Source: Faecalibacillus faecis (GTDB taxonomy: Bacteria > Bacillota_I > Bacilli_A > Erysipelotrichales > Coprobacillaceae). Taken from it: a DNA stretch of 56,789 nt. The notes under the pieces were generated by a model that did not search any database, was not told where the DNA came from, and saw only the letters and a list, made by a program, of their open reading frames with translations. How positions within the stretch are numbered: the first letter of the stretch is position 1; each line of letters begins with the position of its first letter. Shown here in pieces: positions 1 to 8,494 of the stretch. Position numbers and translations under genes: made by a program. The DNA lies in NCBI RefSeq assembly GCF_003024675.1, contig NZ_PYLP01000016.1, forward strand, positions 1 to 56,789. Reading direction: 5' to 3'.

Positions 1-167
1 TCACATAAAATATTTCTGATTTTTTGTTGATAATTATAATAAGTCGACGGCTTGATATTGTTTTTGTCACAGAAATCTTTGACAGATAAACCACTTTCCT
101 TGCATTCTTTGATTTTAAAATACCAAAATTTATATTTTTCATTTTCGGTAAGTTCCTGTACTGTCAT
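1..167 (-). CDS. IS66 TnpA-like accessory protein, 3' end cut by the window edge
   Basis: From the ATG at 167 the frame stays open to the window edge. The product contains a Trp-rich start (KFWYFKI), then SGLSVKDFCDKNNIKPSTYY, which matches the helix-turn-helix of the small first protein (TnpA) of IS66-family elements. In that family TnpA, TnpB and the TnpC transposase are encoded in this order, so the other two genes would lie to the left of position 1. TnpA is thought to help DNA binding; it is not the catalytic transposase. The family assignment rests on motif recognition. Confidence 0.65.
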   Translation of the reverse strand, partial: MTVQELTENEKYKFWYFKIKECKESGLSVKDFCDKNNIKPSTYYNYQQKIRNILC

Positions 168-209
168 ATAGTCTCTCTTCCTTTCCATATAGTTTTTGGA
201 GAATATAAA

Positions 210-254
210 AACTACAATATAGTTTATGGAGTCTCCACATTCTATATTGTAGTT
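210..254 (-). repeat. Hairpin in the IS66 leader
   Basis: The 13-base arms AACTACAATATAG (210-222) and CTATATTGTAGTT (242-254) are perfect inverted repeats; the loop itself contains TGGAGTCTCCA. It lies between the IS terminus and the first IS gene, so it may limit transcription or translation entering the transposase operon. Confidence 0.6.
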
Positions 255-426
255 CTTAAAATTCTATATTTTTATCCACTATTTTATTTGGCGCTTACGC
301 TTCACAAACTATCACGAAAGGTAAACATATGGACAATCATCACCAGTGATAGTACACATTTTATGTGCATTATTATTTTAACATTTCTATTTAAATATTT
401 TTTATTTAAGAACATATTGGTCTTTA

Positions 427-1166
427 TTACTTTTTAATAATACTATCTCTTGAATTATCTAAATGATATTCTTTTGCCCACTTTCTAAAATGTCTATTAA
501 TATATTGATTAAATTGTACCATATCTCGTTTATTAAGATAAATATCAACCAATCCAAGAGGATCTTCTATTGGATAATCTTTAATTCTTTCCATCATTTG
601 ATAAACAACTTCATTATTCATAATTTGAAAAGAATATGTATCCTGCTTTGTAACAACATCTAAATCTACATAATAATTCATATAAGCAACTAATACTCTC
701 ATTAGACCTATTGAACTTGACATGGATAATTTAAAACATTTCACATCACTATATTTTATTTTTGTTTGATCATATTGAAGATAATCTTTATAAAAATATA
801 AACGATCATAAATTGATCCATAATCTAAAATATGATTAACTGCTATTTTAACCTTTCTTCTTTTAATATAATTATTAATTTTTTCATCTATATGTTCTAA
901 ATCAAGATGTTGTTTTTTGATCATATATTTTTTGCTTTCTAAAACATCTCGAATAGATTTCTTCTCACTTATAATTTGTTTAATTTCTTCAATAGTTACA
1001 TCCATCTCTCTCAATAATAAAATAAACTTAATTTTAGAAATATCATCTTGATCATAATTGCGATAATTATTGCTATCTCTTGATAGTTTTACTAAACCTT
1101 CATTTTCATAATAAATCAAAGTTTTTTTGTTACATTTAACATTTCTTCTACTTCATGTGTTGTCAT
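427..1166 (-). pseudogene. MerR-family regulator, frameshifted near the start
   Basis: The ATG at 1166 gives MTTHEVEEMLNVTKK, the first half of a MerR winged helix. The other half (LIYYENEGL ... NYRNYDQDDI) is in another frame and continues to the stop at 427. The shift lies at a run of seven A at 1123-1129; eight A would restore a normal MerR N-terminus. The intact remainder has the winged helix, a coiled-coil stretch (residues ~45-85 of the downstream frame) and a ~140-residue C-terminal domain I do not recognise. It could be a pseudogene, a sequencing error in a homopolymer, or a gene relying on slippage at A7. A MerR-type promoter lies just upstream. Confidence 0.7.
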
Positions 1167-1185
1167 AACTATCACCTCTACTTAT

Positions 1186-1216
1186 ATTAAACAGTATGAC
1201 CTTAGGATATAGTCAA
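1186..1216 (-). promoter_or_regulatory. MerR-type promoter with 19-bp spacer
   Basis: On the minus strand TTGACT (1216-1211) and TTTAAT (1191-1186) are separated by exactly 19 bases, longer than the usual 17 and typical of promoters that MerR proteins activate by DNA distortion. The spacer holds a short dyad around CCTAAGG. It lies just before the MerR gene, which suggests autoregulation. Confidence 0.6.
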
Positions 1217-1239
1217 GTAATTTATTAATTTAAAATGAA

Positions 1240-1262
1240 AATAGTAGATGTGCTCTACTATT
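1240..1262 (-). terminator. Terminator after the HipA-like pseudogene
   Basis: Perfect arms AATAGTAG (1240-1247) and CTACTATT (1255-1262) overlap the stop codon of the HipA-like gene and are followed on the minus strand by a short T run. Confidence 0.5.
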
Positions 1263-2344
1263 CTAAAACCCTTTTTTGAATAATTTCTTCCAAATATTTC
1301 AATCTTTTCTTTGGTAATTTATATTTATAATGGCTTGTAAATTTAAAATCTATTAGTTTTCTTAATTTATCCTTTTGTCTTTTTGTCATCAATGGTTTTA
1401 CAAAACCAATGAAATCTAAATATGTTGCAGGAAGTCTAGTTTGAATGTATTGATCAATATTTTTAAAATCATCATCCATAGCATAACAAAGAAGAGATAA
1501 GCCATTATCAAAAATAGGCGCACATCCCACAATTTTATTTGATTTATTATCAATTAAAAAACCAAAATTACCAAAATGACGATCTTCATTTAAAATAACT
1601 GCATCAAAAACAAGCATATCTAATAATTCTTGATAATAGCTTTCACCTATCTTTTTATAATAATCAATAACTGATTCTATTCCCCCTGTTTTAATAATTC
1701 TTCCAACTGGAATATAAGATATGTTTTCATTTGTGAAAAGTAAACATGTTGAACAAAGCTTTCCTTTCCATTTAGAAAGCCCATAATCCACATAATGTAA
1801 ATCCATTGTTTTTGCAATCTGTGAAGCCTAATATTCACTATAATGTTCTAAACCACTATTCGCAAATCCTTCTGTTCCCGATTTATAAAGAAAAATATTA
1901 TTTTTTATTCTTCTCCATGATTTTGCAAGCATCCCATTTGTTGTAAATTCAGGTGATGATCTAAATGAAGTTCTAATATAACTTCCATATCCTGTAAAAG
2001 CAATAGAAGCAATGTTTGTATTAAAAGAATTATGATAAAGATTTTTATCTTTAAATAAGTCTTTACAATTTTCTTGTACAACCCAATAACTATCATTCAA
2101 TGATAAGCCTTGGCACATATCAATAATACCTTTTGTATCTTTTTCATTTAATCCTAATCGTAATAAAAAATTAGAAGCATAGGCTCTATTTCTAGGAATT
2201 GTCCTTTTTTGAAGCCATTTTTTAATCCTTCATTACTTAATTCTAAATCTAATGGTAAAAGATCGTGTAAATTTTGATTAACAGCATCAATAAAAATTTC
2301 TAATACAATAAATCATTATCATACTGTTTTAAAATATAATTCAT
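1258..2344 (-). pseudogene. HipA-like serine/threonine kinase, decayed
   Basis: The reading starts at an ATG at 2344 behind AAAGGATG. It is broken at least three times: a stop soon after codon 14 with a later frame change, a frameshift at an A run near 2219 (one A short for LKKW), and an in-frame TAG at 1828-1830 between HYSEY and ASQIAK. The C-terminal part keeps the HipA kinase core: NEDRHFGNFGFLID (catalytic loop) and PIFDNGLSLL (metal-binding DNG-type motif). HipA kinases phosphorylate translation factors and act as toxins or stress regulators. It follows the 50-aa ORF at 2372-2524 by 27 bases, as if both were one operon. The number of lesions argues against a sequencing error. Confidence 0.75.
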
Positions 2345-2371
2345 GAAAAACACATCCTTTCAAAAAAATAA

Positions 2372-2524
2372 TTATTTAATAATTTCCATCCAACATAAAT
2401 AATCTGCAATCTTTACCTTCATTCCTTCTAAAATATAAACTCTTTGAAGTGGTGTTACTAAAGATTCTAATGTTCTCCAAAATACTTTCTCACTTAATTC
2501 TTTATTATTTATATAGAATTTCAT
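2372..2524 (-). CDS. Small conserved protein, 50 aa, copy 1 of 3
   Basis: No family recognised. The product begins MKFYINNKELSEKVFWRTLE and ends with KVKIADYLCWMEIIK. Closely related 49-aa proteins are encoded at 4448-4597 and 45216-45365, and all three keep the same start, FWRTL and the IADYLCW end, which supports translation. Here the ORF sits 27 bases upstream of the HipA-like pseudogene on the same strand, so it may have been the partner gene of that kinase. The protein is too short for a normal HipB helix-turn-helix repressor. A toxin-antitoxin role is only a guess. Confidence 0.6.
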   Translation of the reverse strand: MKFYINNKELSEKVFWRTLESLVTPLQRVYILEGMKVKIADYLCWMEIIK

Positions 2525-2879
2525 TTTGTTTTTCTTGTCCTTTTATTTTTTACACAAAAAAAGCTATACATACCGCAAAAAGTACATATAACTGCTCTTG
2601 CTATCTTTAATAACTTAAAAATTATTTAATTATATTGAATTTAAGAGTCAATAAAAACATCATTACATATATTATTACCTTTTCAAAAAGCGACTCAATA
2701 TCGTATATAAGATTCTCACAATTTACTTTTTCCGTACATATTACATCGCATATTTAATTTTTAAACAAGATTAGTATACCACGTTTGAAAAGTACAAACA
2801 AGAATACGAGAATTACATAATTCTTCAGTATTCTTGTTCTATATATTTATTGCTACAATTAGCAATCTCTTTTTTATAC
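2525..2879. other. Gene-free region, homologous to the upstream region of copy 2
   Basis: No ORF is supported. Positions ~2635-2785 match ~4790-4945 well: GAATTTAAGAG, a CATCATTA-like stretch, CTTTTCAAAAA, and the shared block TATTTAATTTTTAAACAAGATTAGTAT, given here only in part by position 2752-2776. It is probably the promoter region of the small-ORF cassette. The middle part (hairpin and TGACAYCC repeats) found in the other two copies is missing here. Confidence 0.5.
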
Positions 2880-4187
2880 TTAGTTACTTTCGTCCTCTGA
2901 AGTATCATGAACTTTATGTTCTTCTAAATACTTACTGACTTCTTGATAATCAGTTGAATGTCTAGAACGACCTGTACATTGTCCATTTCGTCTATATATA
3001 CTCATTACAGAATCTATATCTTCAATAGCCATATCATTTAAATGTCTTTTGAAAAAGTACATGAAACCATCAGCATCATTAAATCCATTATAAGGTGGTA
3101 CTTTATTTATTAAGATTTTAGAAAATTCTGCTAAATCAAAATCTACACTTTCTTTTACAGCATCATATAATGTCATTGAATAAAGTGGTTGTTGAACTAT
3201 ACTGTTATCTTTGAAAAATTCATATGGGGTTTTATTAGAACGTGGATAAAATAGTCTATAATATTTTATCCCATTTGGATTCAGTAAAATTTCGTTGCTG
3301 ATATATTCAAACAATGACACATCTTCTTTGATTATATCCAATAAAATTGGAAAATTTAAAATAAGTTCTATTAAGGATTGTTTTCTTTCAGAAGAGTTTT
3401 CTAAATTTTCAATACTAATACTTAATAATTTTTTTCTAACATCTTCTTCTTTAAATAATCTTTCAAACCCATTTTTCCTTATATGATCTGTCATAGCGTA
3501 AACAAATGCAAATAATCCATAAGCATTTCTTTCTGCATCTTTATCAGTAGTAATAAATAATAATTTTAAAAATGTTTTATACGACATTTTTAGTGAATCA
3601 TATGTCATACGTTCCAAATAGTTTTTGGTTATTTCATTTTTTATTCTTTCATCCAGACTATTTTGAGAAATATTATCAATTCTTTGTGAATAAATTTCAA
3701 CAACTTCTTCTACTATAGAAAATAAATCCATAATAAATGGTGCTTTAACAGAAAGTATATTATCATACATTGAACATATTAACATTCTAGCTTGATAATC
3801 CTCTGGAACATATAATGTATTATCATTGACCTTCAAATGAGCACATTTGTGTCTACACTCTCTTAAATAATTTACGTCCTCTGTAAATCGATTAAAATAC
3901 AACTTACAATTTTTATTAAAGAATTCAATTATTTTCTTTTCGACTTCTAAATATTTTTCATTTTTTAAAATTAATTCATTAATTTCTGCTAATTTTTCCT
4001 CAGCCTTATTATTTCCCTCACTTGCCATAGTTTGTAATTTCATAAACAAATCATAAATAACAAATGAATATAGCAAAACAATAGTTGCCCTATAATTTTT
4101 ACTATAGTAACATTGTAAAATTTCTTCAAAATATTGTCGAGAATCTGGATTGTCGAAAACTCTTAAATCTCTTTCATCAAATAGCAT
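2880..4187 (-). CDS. HEPN-motif protein, putative defence or stress ribonuclease
   Basis: A 435-aa protein without signal peptide or clear membrane segments. Around residues 105-115 it has LRECRHKCAH, an Arg-x4-His arrangement in a helical N-terminal region, as in HEPN ribonucleases, many of which act in abortive infection or toxin systems. The remaining ~300 residues are helical and not recognised; the C-terminus is charged. It lies between remnants of mobile DNA and is followed, after the left 437-bp repeat, by an AbiH gene on the same strand, so a small defence island is plausible. The HEPN call rests on the motif alone; the activity is inferred. Confidence 0.5.
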   Translation of the reverse strand: MLFDERDLRVFDNPDSRQYFEEILQCYYSKNYRATIVLLYSFVIYDLFMKLQTMASEGNNKAEEKLAEINELILKNEKYLEVEKKIIEFFNKNCKLYFNRFTEDVNYLRECRHKCAHLKVNDNTLYVPEDYQARMLICSMYDNILSVKAPFIMDLFSIVEEVVEIYSQRIDNISQNSLDERIKNEITKNYLERMTYDSLKMSYKTFLKLLFITTDKDAERNAYGLFAFVYAMTDHIRKNGFERLFKEEDVRKKLLSISIENLENSSERKQSLIELILNFPILLDIIKEDVSLFEYISNEILLNPNGIKYYRLFYPRSNKTPYEFFKDNSIVQQPLYSMTLYDAVKESVDFDLAEFSKILINKVPPYNGFNDADGFMYFFKRHLNDMAIEDIDSVMSIYRRNGQCTGRSRHSTDYQEVSKYLEEHKVHDTSEDESN

Positions 4188-4311
4188 ATTTCTTCTCCTT
4201 TACATATTTTTAAATTAAAATAATTTGATATTATTTATTATTTTAATAATATCGAATATTACATTTTTCAACAAATTTTACTAAATAAACTTGTTTATAT
4301 TATCATAACAT

Positions 4312-4368
4312 TTATTTTAATTTACTCATAGTAAATTCACACTTTTGATTATCTATCATTTCTTTCAT
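4312..4368 (-). pseudogene. C-terminal scrap of a serine recombinase fused to the repeat cassette
   Basis: The 18-codon reading MKEMIDNQKCEFTMSKLK ends like the recombinase at 6297-7964 (ETIDDQKCELLLNQIS): DNQKCE against DDQKCE. Its first codons (MKE behind an AGGTAG site) are shared with the small membrane protein at 45023-45136, whose start lies at the same point of the right-hand repeat. So the left repeat seems to have been joined to the tail of a recombinase gene by recombination. It is probably not functional. Confidence 0.55.
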
Positions 4369-4391
4369 TGTACTACCTTCTTTCATAAAAA

Positions 4392-4421
4392 AAGATAGTA
4401 AGTCTTCTGATCTACTATCTT
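4392..4421 (-). terminator. Terminator of the small-ORF cassette (left copy)
   Basis: Arms AAGATAGTA (4392-4400) and TACTATCTT (4413-4421) followed on the minus strand by seven T. It lies 27 bases after the stop of the 49-aa ORF and is conserved in the right copy. Confidence 0.8.
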
Positions 4422-4447
4422 ATCATTCATATTCACTTTTAAAAGCA

Positions 4448-4597
4448 TTACACTATTTCAATCCAACATAAGTAATCGGCAATCTTCACTTTCATTCCAT
4501 CCAAGATATGTACTCTTTGTATTGGACTTACTAATGATTCTAGTGTTCTCCAAAATACTTTTTCACTTAATTCTTTATTGTTAATATAAAATTTCAT
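4448..4597 (-). CDS. Small conserved protein, 49 aa, copy 2 of 3
   Basis: Starts at ATG 4597. It differs from the right-hand copy (45216-45365) at only two residues (K8/N8, E20/D20) although the two loci are 41 kb apart, and from the 50-aa copy at 2372-2524 at several. Shared features are the MKFYINN start, FWRTL, and KIADYLCW near the C-terminus. It has its own leader hairpin upstream and terminator downstream, so it looks like a self-contained transcription unit. The function is unknown; roles in element maintenance or recombination control are possible because the cassette marks both ends of the element. Confidence 0.6.
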   Translation of the reverse strand: MKFYINNKELSEKVFWRTLESLVSPIQRVHILDGMKVKIADYLCWIEIV

Positions 4598-4652
4598 TTG
4601 GTTTCCTGCTTTCTTTTAATGACACCCATTTTACCTCATCTTTGAAGTAAAA

Positions 4653-4715
4653 AAATAGCGATTTTTAGGTAGTGACACCCTTTTATATGGGTGACATCCA
4701 CGTAAATCGCTATTT
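4653..4715 (-). terminator. Nested leader hairpin with T run upstream of the 49-aa ORF
   Basis: Perfect 12-base arms AAATAGCGATTT (4653-4664) and AAATCGCTATTT (4704-4715) enclose an inner CACCC/GGGTG stem. Read on the minus strand it ends in seven T and lies about 55 bases before the ATG at 4597. It may act as an attenuator for the small ORF or as a terminator that isolates the cassette from upstream transcription. Confidence 0.65.
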
Positions 4716-5013
4716 TTCGATTCTTTAAAATATCTTAAAAAACATTGATTTCATCGGTGTTTTTTCGATGACATCCATTTTGACTCTTAATTTTGAATTT
4801 AAGAGTTAATATAGATGTCATTAAATGTATTTTTAGCTTTTCAAAAAAGTAATTCAGCACCATATATAAAATTCTTACAATCACTTTTGCTGCATATATT
4901 AAATCGAATATTTAATTTTTAAACAAGATTAGTATATCATATTAAAAATATACTAACAAGAATTCAGAACCCTCATACTTCTTTAATTTAACAAATAGAA
5001 ATAACTGATTACT

Positions 5014-6213
5014 TTAATCTGCTTCAGGAAGTGTCTGTGGTATAAATTCAATTGTTTTATGTGATCCACCCGTTCTCCTTATTAATTCCTTTGATCCTAT
5101 AACTCGTACTAGATTTCTTATCAATTTACCTAATTCTTTTTTATCATCGTTGCTTTTTCGATGGTAGTATATTTTAGTTTGTACATTATCATTACATATT
5201 AATAATTCCAAAACATCTTTATCAGTTTTATCTAGTGAATGACCGAAAATATAAAGTTCATATGGATAATTTGAATTTTGTCTTATTTCATCTACCCATT
5301 CCATATAAGAACTGTCTGTTGATTTAAAAATTCTTTGATAGAATTTTTTAAATGGTAAAAACTCTAACTTATTATCTCTATCACATTCTTCTAGATACTC
5401 ATCAATTCCAAGAACCAAATTACAAGTATTTACATTATTAGTTTTATCCGCTTTACCATGGATATAATCATATTCAACTTTATTTGATTGACCATATATT
5501 CTTTCATATGTATTAGAATAATTAAATGACAAAACACAATCTGGATTAATGTCTTTGATATCATCATTTTTTTGTAACACTTCTATTTTATTTATAAACT
5601 CACTAATATATATTTCTAATGCTCTTATTAATTTATCCAAATCTACAGTCATTTTTTTAATATATACATCAAAAAGTTTTAAATTTGTATACATATCTTC
5701 TAGATCTAATTCTTTAAGTCCTTCAATTTCTGTTGAAATATTCACAAAACCCTTTACAACTTCTAATTTTATGACTTTGCTCCCTTCACCTTGTTGTATA
5801 CGTTCTCTTCTTTCTATATTATCTCTTATGCATTCAAATGCTTGTATTATATTTGAAATTTCAGATTCAAAATCTATCCAGTTTTTTCCAAGAGTATATC
5901 TAATATTTAAAAAATAATTTATCCAAATATTGTCTTTAATATTATCATATATCTCAATAAATAATTTATTTAGATTATTATTTGTATTTTTATCCCATTC
6001 ATACAACTTGGATTTTATAGAATCATCTATATTCCAATCATTAAGCTCATTTGTCTTATAATCCTTTTCATTTATTCCTGATTGAAAATTAAATTTCTTT
6101 TCTACTTTATCACAAAAATCAAGAAAATAACTATATGATGTTGGTAACCCATGTGCTAAATCAAACCCATTACCAATCAGTAGTATTTTTCTTCCTCTTA
6201 TCTCTATATTCAT
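5014..6213 (-). CDS. AbiH-family abortive infection protein
   Basis: A 399-aa soluble protein. The N-terminus has the AbiH signature: a hydrophobic strand followed by GNGFDLAHGLPTSYSYFLDF, a nucleotide-binding-like glycine motif. Later stretches fitting the family are VLSFNYSNTYERIYG, DYIHG and YIFGHSLDKTDKDVL near residues 230-330. AbiH proteins were found as phage-exclusion factors in lactococci; the mechanism is not established. It is a single gene between the left repeat and the recombinase operon, on the same strand as the recombinases and with its own spacing of 83 bases, so it is likely cargo. Confidence 0.85.
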   Translation of the reverse strand: MNIEIRGRKILLIGNGFDLAHGLPTSYSYFLDFCDKVEKKFNFQSGINEKDYKTNELNDWNIDDSIKSKLYEWDKNTNNNLNKLFIEIYDNIKDNIWINYFLNIRYTLGKNWIDFESEISNIIQAFECIRDNIERRERIQQGEGSKVIKLEVVKGFVNISTEIEGLKELDLEDMYTNLKLFDVYIKKMTVDLDKLIRALEIYISEFINKIEVLQKNDDIKDINPDCVLSFNYSNTYERIYGQSNKVEYDYIHGKADKTNNVNTCNLVLGIDEYLEECDRDNKLEFLPFKKFYQRIFKSTDSSYMEWVDEIRQNSNYPYELYIFGHSLDKTDKDVLELLICNDNVQTKIYYHRKSNDDKKELGKLIRNLVRVIGSKELIRRTGGSHKTIEFIPQTLPEAD

Positions 6214-6296
6214 AATGTTCCTCCCATCTGTTTATGGTAATTATTAAATATATTTTACTATATTTAATAAACATTTGCATTCATCTAAAAAAATTT

Positions 6297-7964
6297 CTAA
6301 CTTATCTGATTTAATAGGAGTTCACATTTTTGATCATCTATTGTTTCTATTTCAATCTTGTCTTTTTTCACGACAATTCTATCAATAAAAACTGCAAGAT
6401 CTTCTTGTGTCATAACAGTATGTTCATTGCTGTTTTTTTCTAACGTTTTTAATAGTTTTTCCTGTCTGCCTTGCTTTAATGCATTGTATTTGTCATCAAG
6501 CTTTTGCAGTTCTTTTTTAAGCATTTGTTTGGTTTGATAACATTGTGCCAAGTGTTCCTCAATTTGACTTTCGTCTTGAACGCCTCTGGCAACAAGTAAC
6601 ATTCCTTTATCTAATAATTCGTTTATTTGTGAATTCACATTTTCTAATTCACAATTCAGTTTTTGTTTCTTCTCAATAATATCTTTTGGATTTAAATATT
6701 CCGATAATTCTTTAGCAAGTTCAAGTCGTGTTTTTTCTTTTGATTTTGTTTTTCCATTGATCAATGATGTCAAAGCATCCATTAATGGCTTTTCTTTTAA
6801 AGTCACACTGTTTGGACAGATTGCTTTTCCATTCTTCAACCTGTTTGAACATCTCCATACAGGTTCTTTTTCCTTATTTCTTTTTGTCCAGACAGCCCTT
6901 CTATATAAGGCGCCACACTCTGAACAGATGATTTTATTACTTAAAGGATTTTTAGATGAATAGCGATTCTGATAGTGACTTTCCACAGCCTCTTTTTCAT
7001 CATTTGATTTCATGTTCCTTTTTGTTCTTTCTACTTGAGCTGCTTTGAATACTTCTTTGGTCACAATCGCAGGATGACTGTTTTCAACAAAGTACATTTT
7101 CTTCTGACCTTCATTTTTATACCGTTTCTTGTGAAGAAAATCTATGCTAAATGTCTTCTTTAAAAGAGCATCCCCACTGTACTTTTCATTTTGCAGCATC
7201 CTGCCAATTGTTCCTGAATTCCATTTTGTACTCCCGTTCTTCTTGGGAACTTTGTTTTCCGTCAGGTACCTTGCTATTTTACTTTCGCTCATTCCTGAAA
7301 GATATTTAGAAAAGATCTCTCGAACAACTTCTGCTTCTTCTTCAATAATATCAAGTGTTCCTCTGTTTGACTTATAGCCATACATGTTGGCGGCATAAAC
7401 CTTTCCTTTTTCAAACTGCCTTTGATATCCCCATTTGATACTTTCACTTTTATCTTCACTGCTTTGTTGTGCAACACTTGAAAGGATCGTCAGCAACATC
7501 TCATTTGCTTCCAGACTGTGAACATTCTCTACTTCAAAGTAAACATCAACATTGTATTCCTTGAGGATTCTCAAATACATCAGTGAATCAACAGTATTCC
7601 TTGCAAATCGTGTAATACTTTTTGTAATGATCATATCCAGCTTTCCTGCTCGAGCATCATCAATCATACGCATAAAATCTGATCTTTTATTGGTTGATGT
7701 ACCCGTTATTCCTTCATCTGAATAAATGGCAACAAGTTCCCAGTTTTCATGACTGCCGATATGGTTTTCATAATATTCACACTGTGTTTCATAACTCAGT
7801 TCCTGTTCGTCAGAATCCGTTGAAACCCTGCAGTATGCTCCAACTCTTATTTTCCTGTTTTGCCTGTCATTGTATGATGGCTGAAACTTCTTTCTTGGAG
7901 CAATCACTTTAACCTTCGGTGCAGTTGTTTCATGTTCTTTGTCATCTCTGATAATATAGTTCAC
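6297..7964 (-). CDS. Large serine recombinase 1
   Basis: 555 aa with the usual order: N-terminal resolvase domain with catalytic Ser in GAYCRVSTDS (residues ~42-51), DEGITGTS, and the IITKSITRFARNTVDSL helix; then a recombinase domain (~residues 185-300); a zinc ribbon (CSECGALYRR ... WRCSNR ... CPNS, residues ~350-395); and a coiled-coil tail. Such enzymes integrate and excise elements between short att sites. The start is probably GTG at 7964, seven bases after AAGGGGG. It is the last gene of a recombinase operon (10985 down to 6297), 17 bases after the preceding gene. With the recombinase at 8494-10044 it forms a pair, as CcrA/CcrB do in SCC elements. Confidence 0.93.
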   Translation of the reverse strand: MNYIIRDDKEHETTAPKVKVIAPRKKFQPSYNDRQNRKIRVGAYCRVSTDSDEQELSYETQCEYYENHIGSHENWELVAIYSDEGITGTSTNKRSDFMRMIDDARAGKLDMIITKSITRFARNTVDSLMYLRILKEYNVDVYFEVENVHSLEANEMLLTILSSVAQQSSEDKSESIKWGYQRQFEKGKVYAANMYGYKSNRGTLDIIEEEAEVVREIFSKYLSGMSESKIARYLTENKVPKKNGSTKWNSGTIGRMLQNEKYSGDALLKKTFSIDFLHKKRYKNEGQKKMYFVENSHPAIVTKEVFKAAQVERTKRNMKSNDEKEAVESHYQNRYSSKNPLSNKIICSECGALYRRAVWTKRNKEKEPVWRCSNRLKNGKAICPNSVTLKEKPLMDALTSLINGKTKSKEKTRLELAKELSEYLNPKDIIEKKQKLNCELENVNSQINELLDKGMLLVARGVQDESQIEEHLAQCYQTKQMLKKELQKLDDKYNALKQGRQEKLLKTLEKNSNEHTVMTQEDLAVFIDRIVVKKDKIEIETIDDQKCELLLNQIS

Positions 7965-7981
7965 AATCTTACCCCCTTTCC

Positions 7982-8494
7982 TTAATAATTAATAAAAAGT
8001 TCAAGACCATTATTGAAAATACTCAGTATTCCTGTTTCATATACCTCAATCTTTTCAATAATATTCTTGAATTCACATTTCTCTATATTGCTTTTTAACT
8101 TCACATTTTCATATTCCTGTGAACTTTGCTGATTCAGATAGTCACAGATAAAGTTCTTGTAGTCACTTTCTGTATTCATATTTTGGAGTGCATTTCTGTT
8201 CAATATTTCAAAATACTGTTCACTTGATTCACTGTTCCATCCTTGTATGTATTTGTCTTTCATATTGATAACTTCTTCCAGCAACAAATTCACATTCTTG
8301 ACCAGAACACTTTCTTCGATTCGATATTTCTGATCTTCACTTACATAGAAGCATTCATTTTTTCGAGATCCATTCTTATCTCTTTTACCTCTGTAGATTT
8401 TTCTTTTTAAAGGAATACTGTCAATTCCCCAAAAGACCTTGTTTTTAAAAAACTGCTGTACCATTCTGTTTTCTTTTGCCTTTTCTTTATCCAT
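7982..8494 (-). CDS. Recombinase-associated protein resembling only a recombinase C-terminus
   Basis: 170 aa without the resolvase catalytic domain or zinc ribbon. The last ~40 residues (IEKIEVYETGILSIF) look like the C-terminal segment of large serine recombinases, which normally follows a coiled coil. The start ATG at 8494 overlaps the stop of the upstream recombinase (TAATG), and the next recombinase begins 17 bases downstream, so the three are translated together. It may be a partner subunit or directionality factor of the pair, or a remnant of a third recombinase kept as an ORF. No name assigned. Confidence 0.7.
   Translation of the reverse strand: MDKEKAKENRMVQQFFKNKVFWGIDSIPLKRKIYRGKRDKNGSRKNECFYVSEDQKYRIEESVLVKNVNLLLEEVINMKDKYIQGWNSESSEQYFEILNRNALQNMNTESDYKNFICDYLNQQSSQEYENVKLKSNIEKCEFKNIIEKIEVYETGILSIFNNGLELFINY

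Larger units (their letters stand above)
1..298 (-). mobile_element. End of an IS66-family insertion sequence (rest lies off the left edge)
   Basis: The element is read right to left. Its probable terminal inverted repeat starts at about position 298 and reads GTAAGCGCCAAATAAAATAG on the minus strand; many IS66 elements begin with GTAAGCG. About 130 bases inside this end lies the first ORF, which resembles the IS66 accessory protein TnpA, the usual IS66 gene order. A hairpin sits in the leader. The other end and the target-site duplication are outside the window, so the boundary is an inference from the terminal motif. Confidence 0.6.
4358..4794. repeat. Left copy of the ~437-bp direct repeat
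   Basis: By eye this stretch matches 45125-45560 with about 15 differences (~96-97% identity), in the same orientation and 40.77 kb apart. Read on the minus strand it holds four TGACAYCC motifs (4769, 4692, 4673, 4620), a long leader hairpin with T run, a 49-aa ORF and a terminator. Unlike the right copy it continues past 4794 into sequence shared with the third copy near 2637-2785. Recombination between the two copies would excise everything between. Confidence 0.85.

Noticed and set aside
1905-2096. 63-codon minus-strand frame inside the HipA-like region
   Set aside because: It is the shifted frame of the decayed kinase gene, leucine- and isoleucine-rich, with no start signal.
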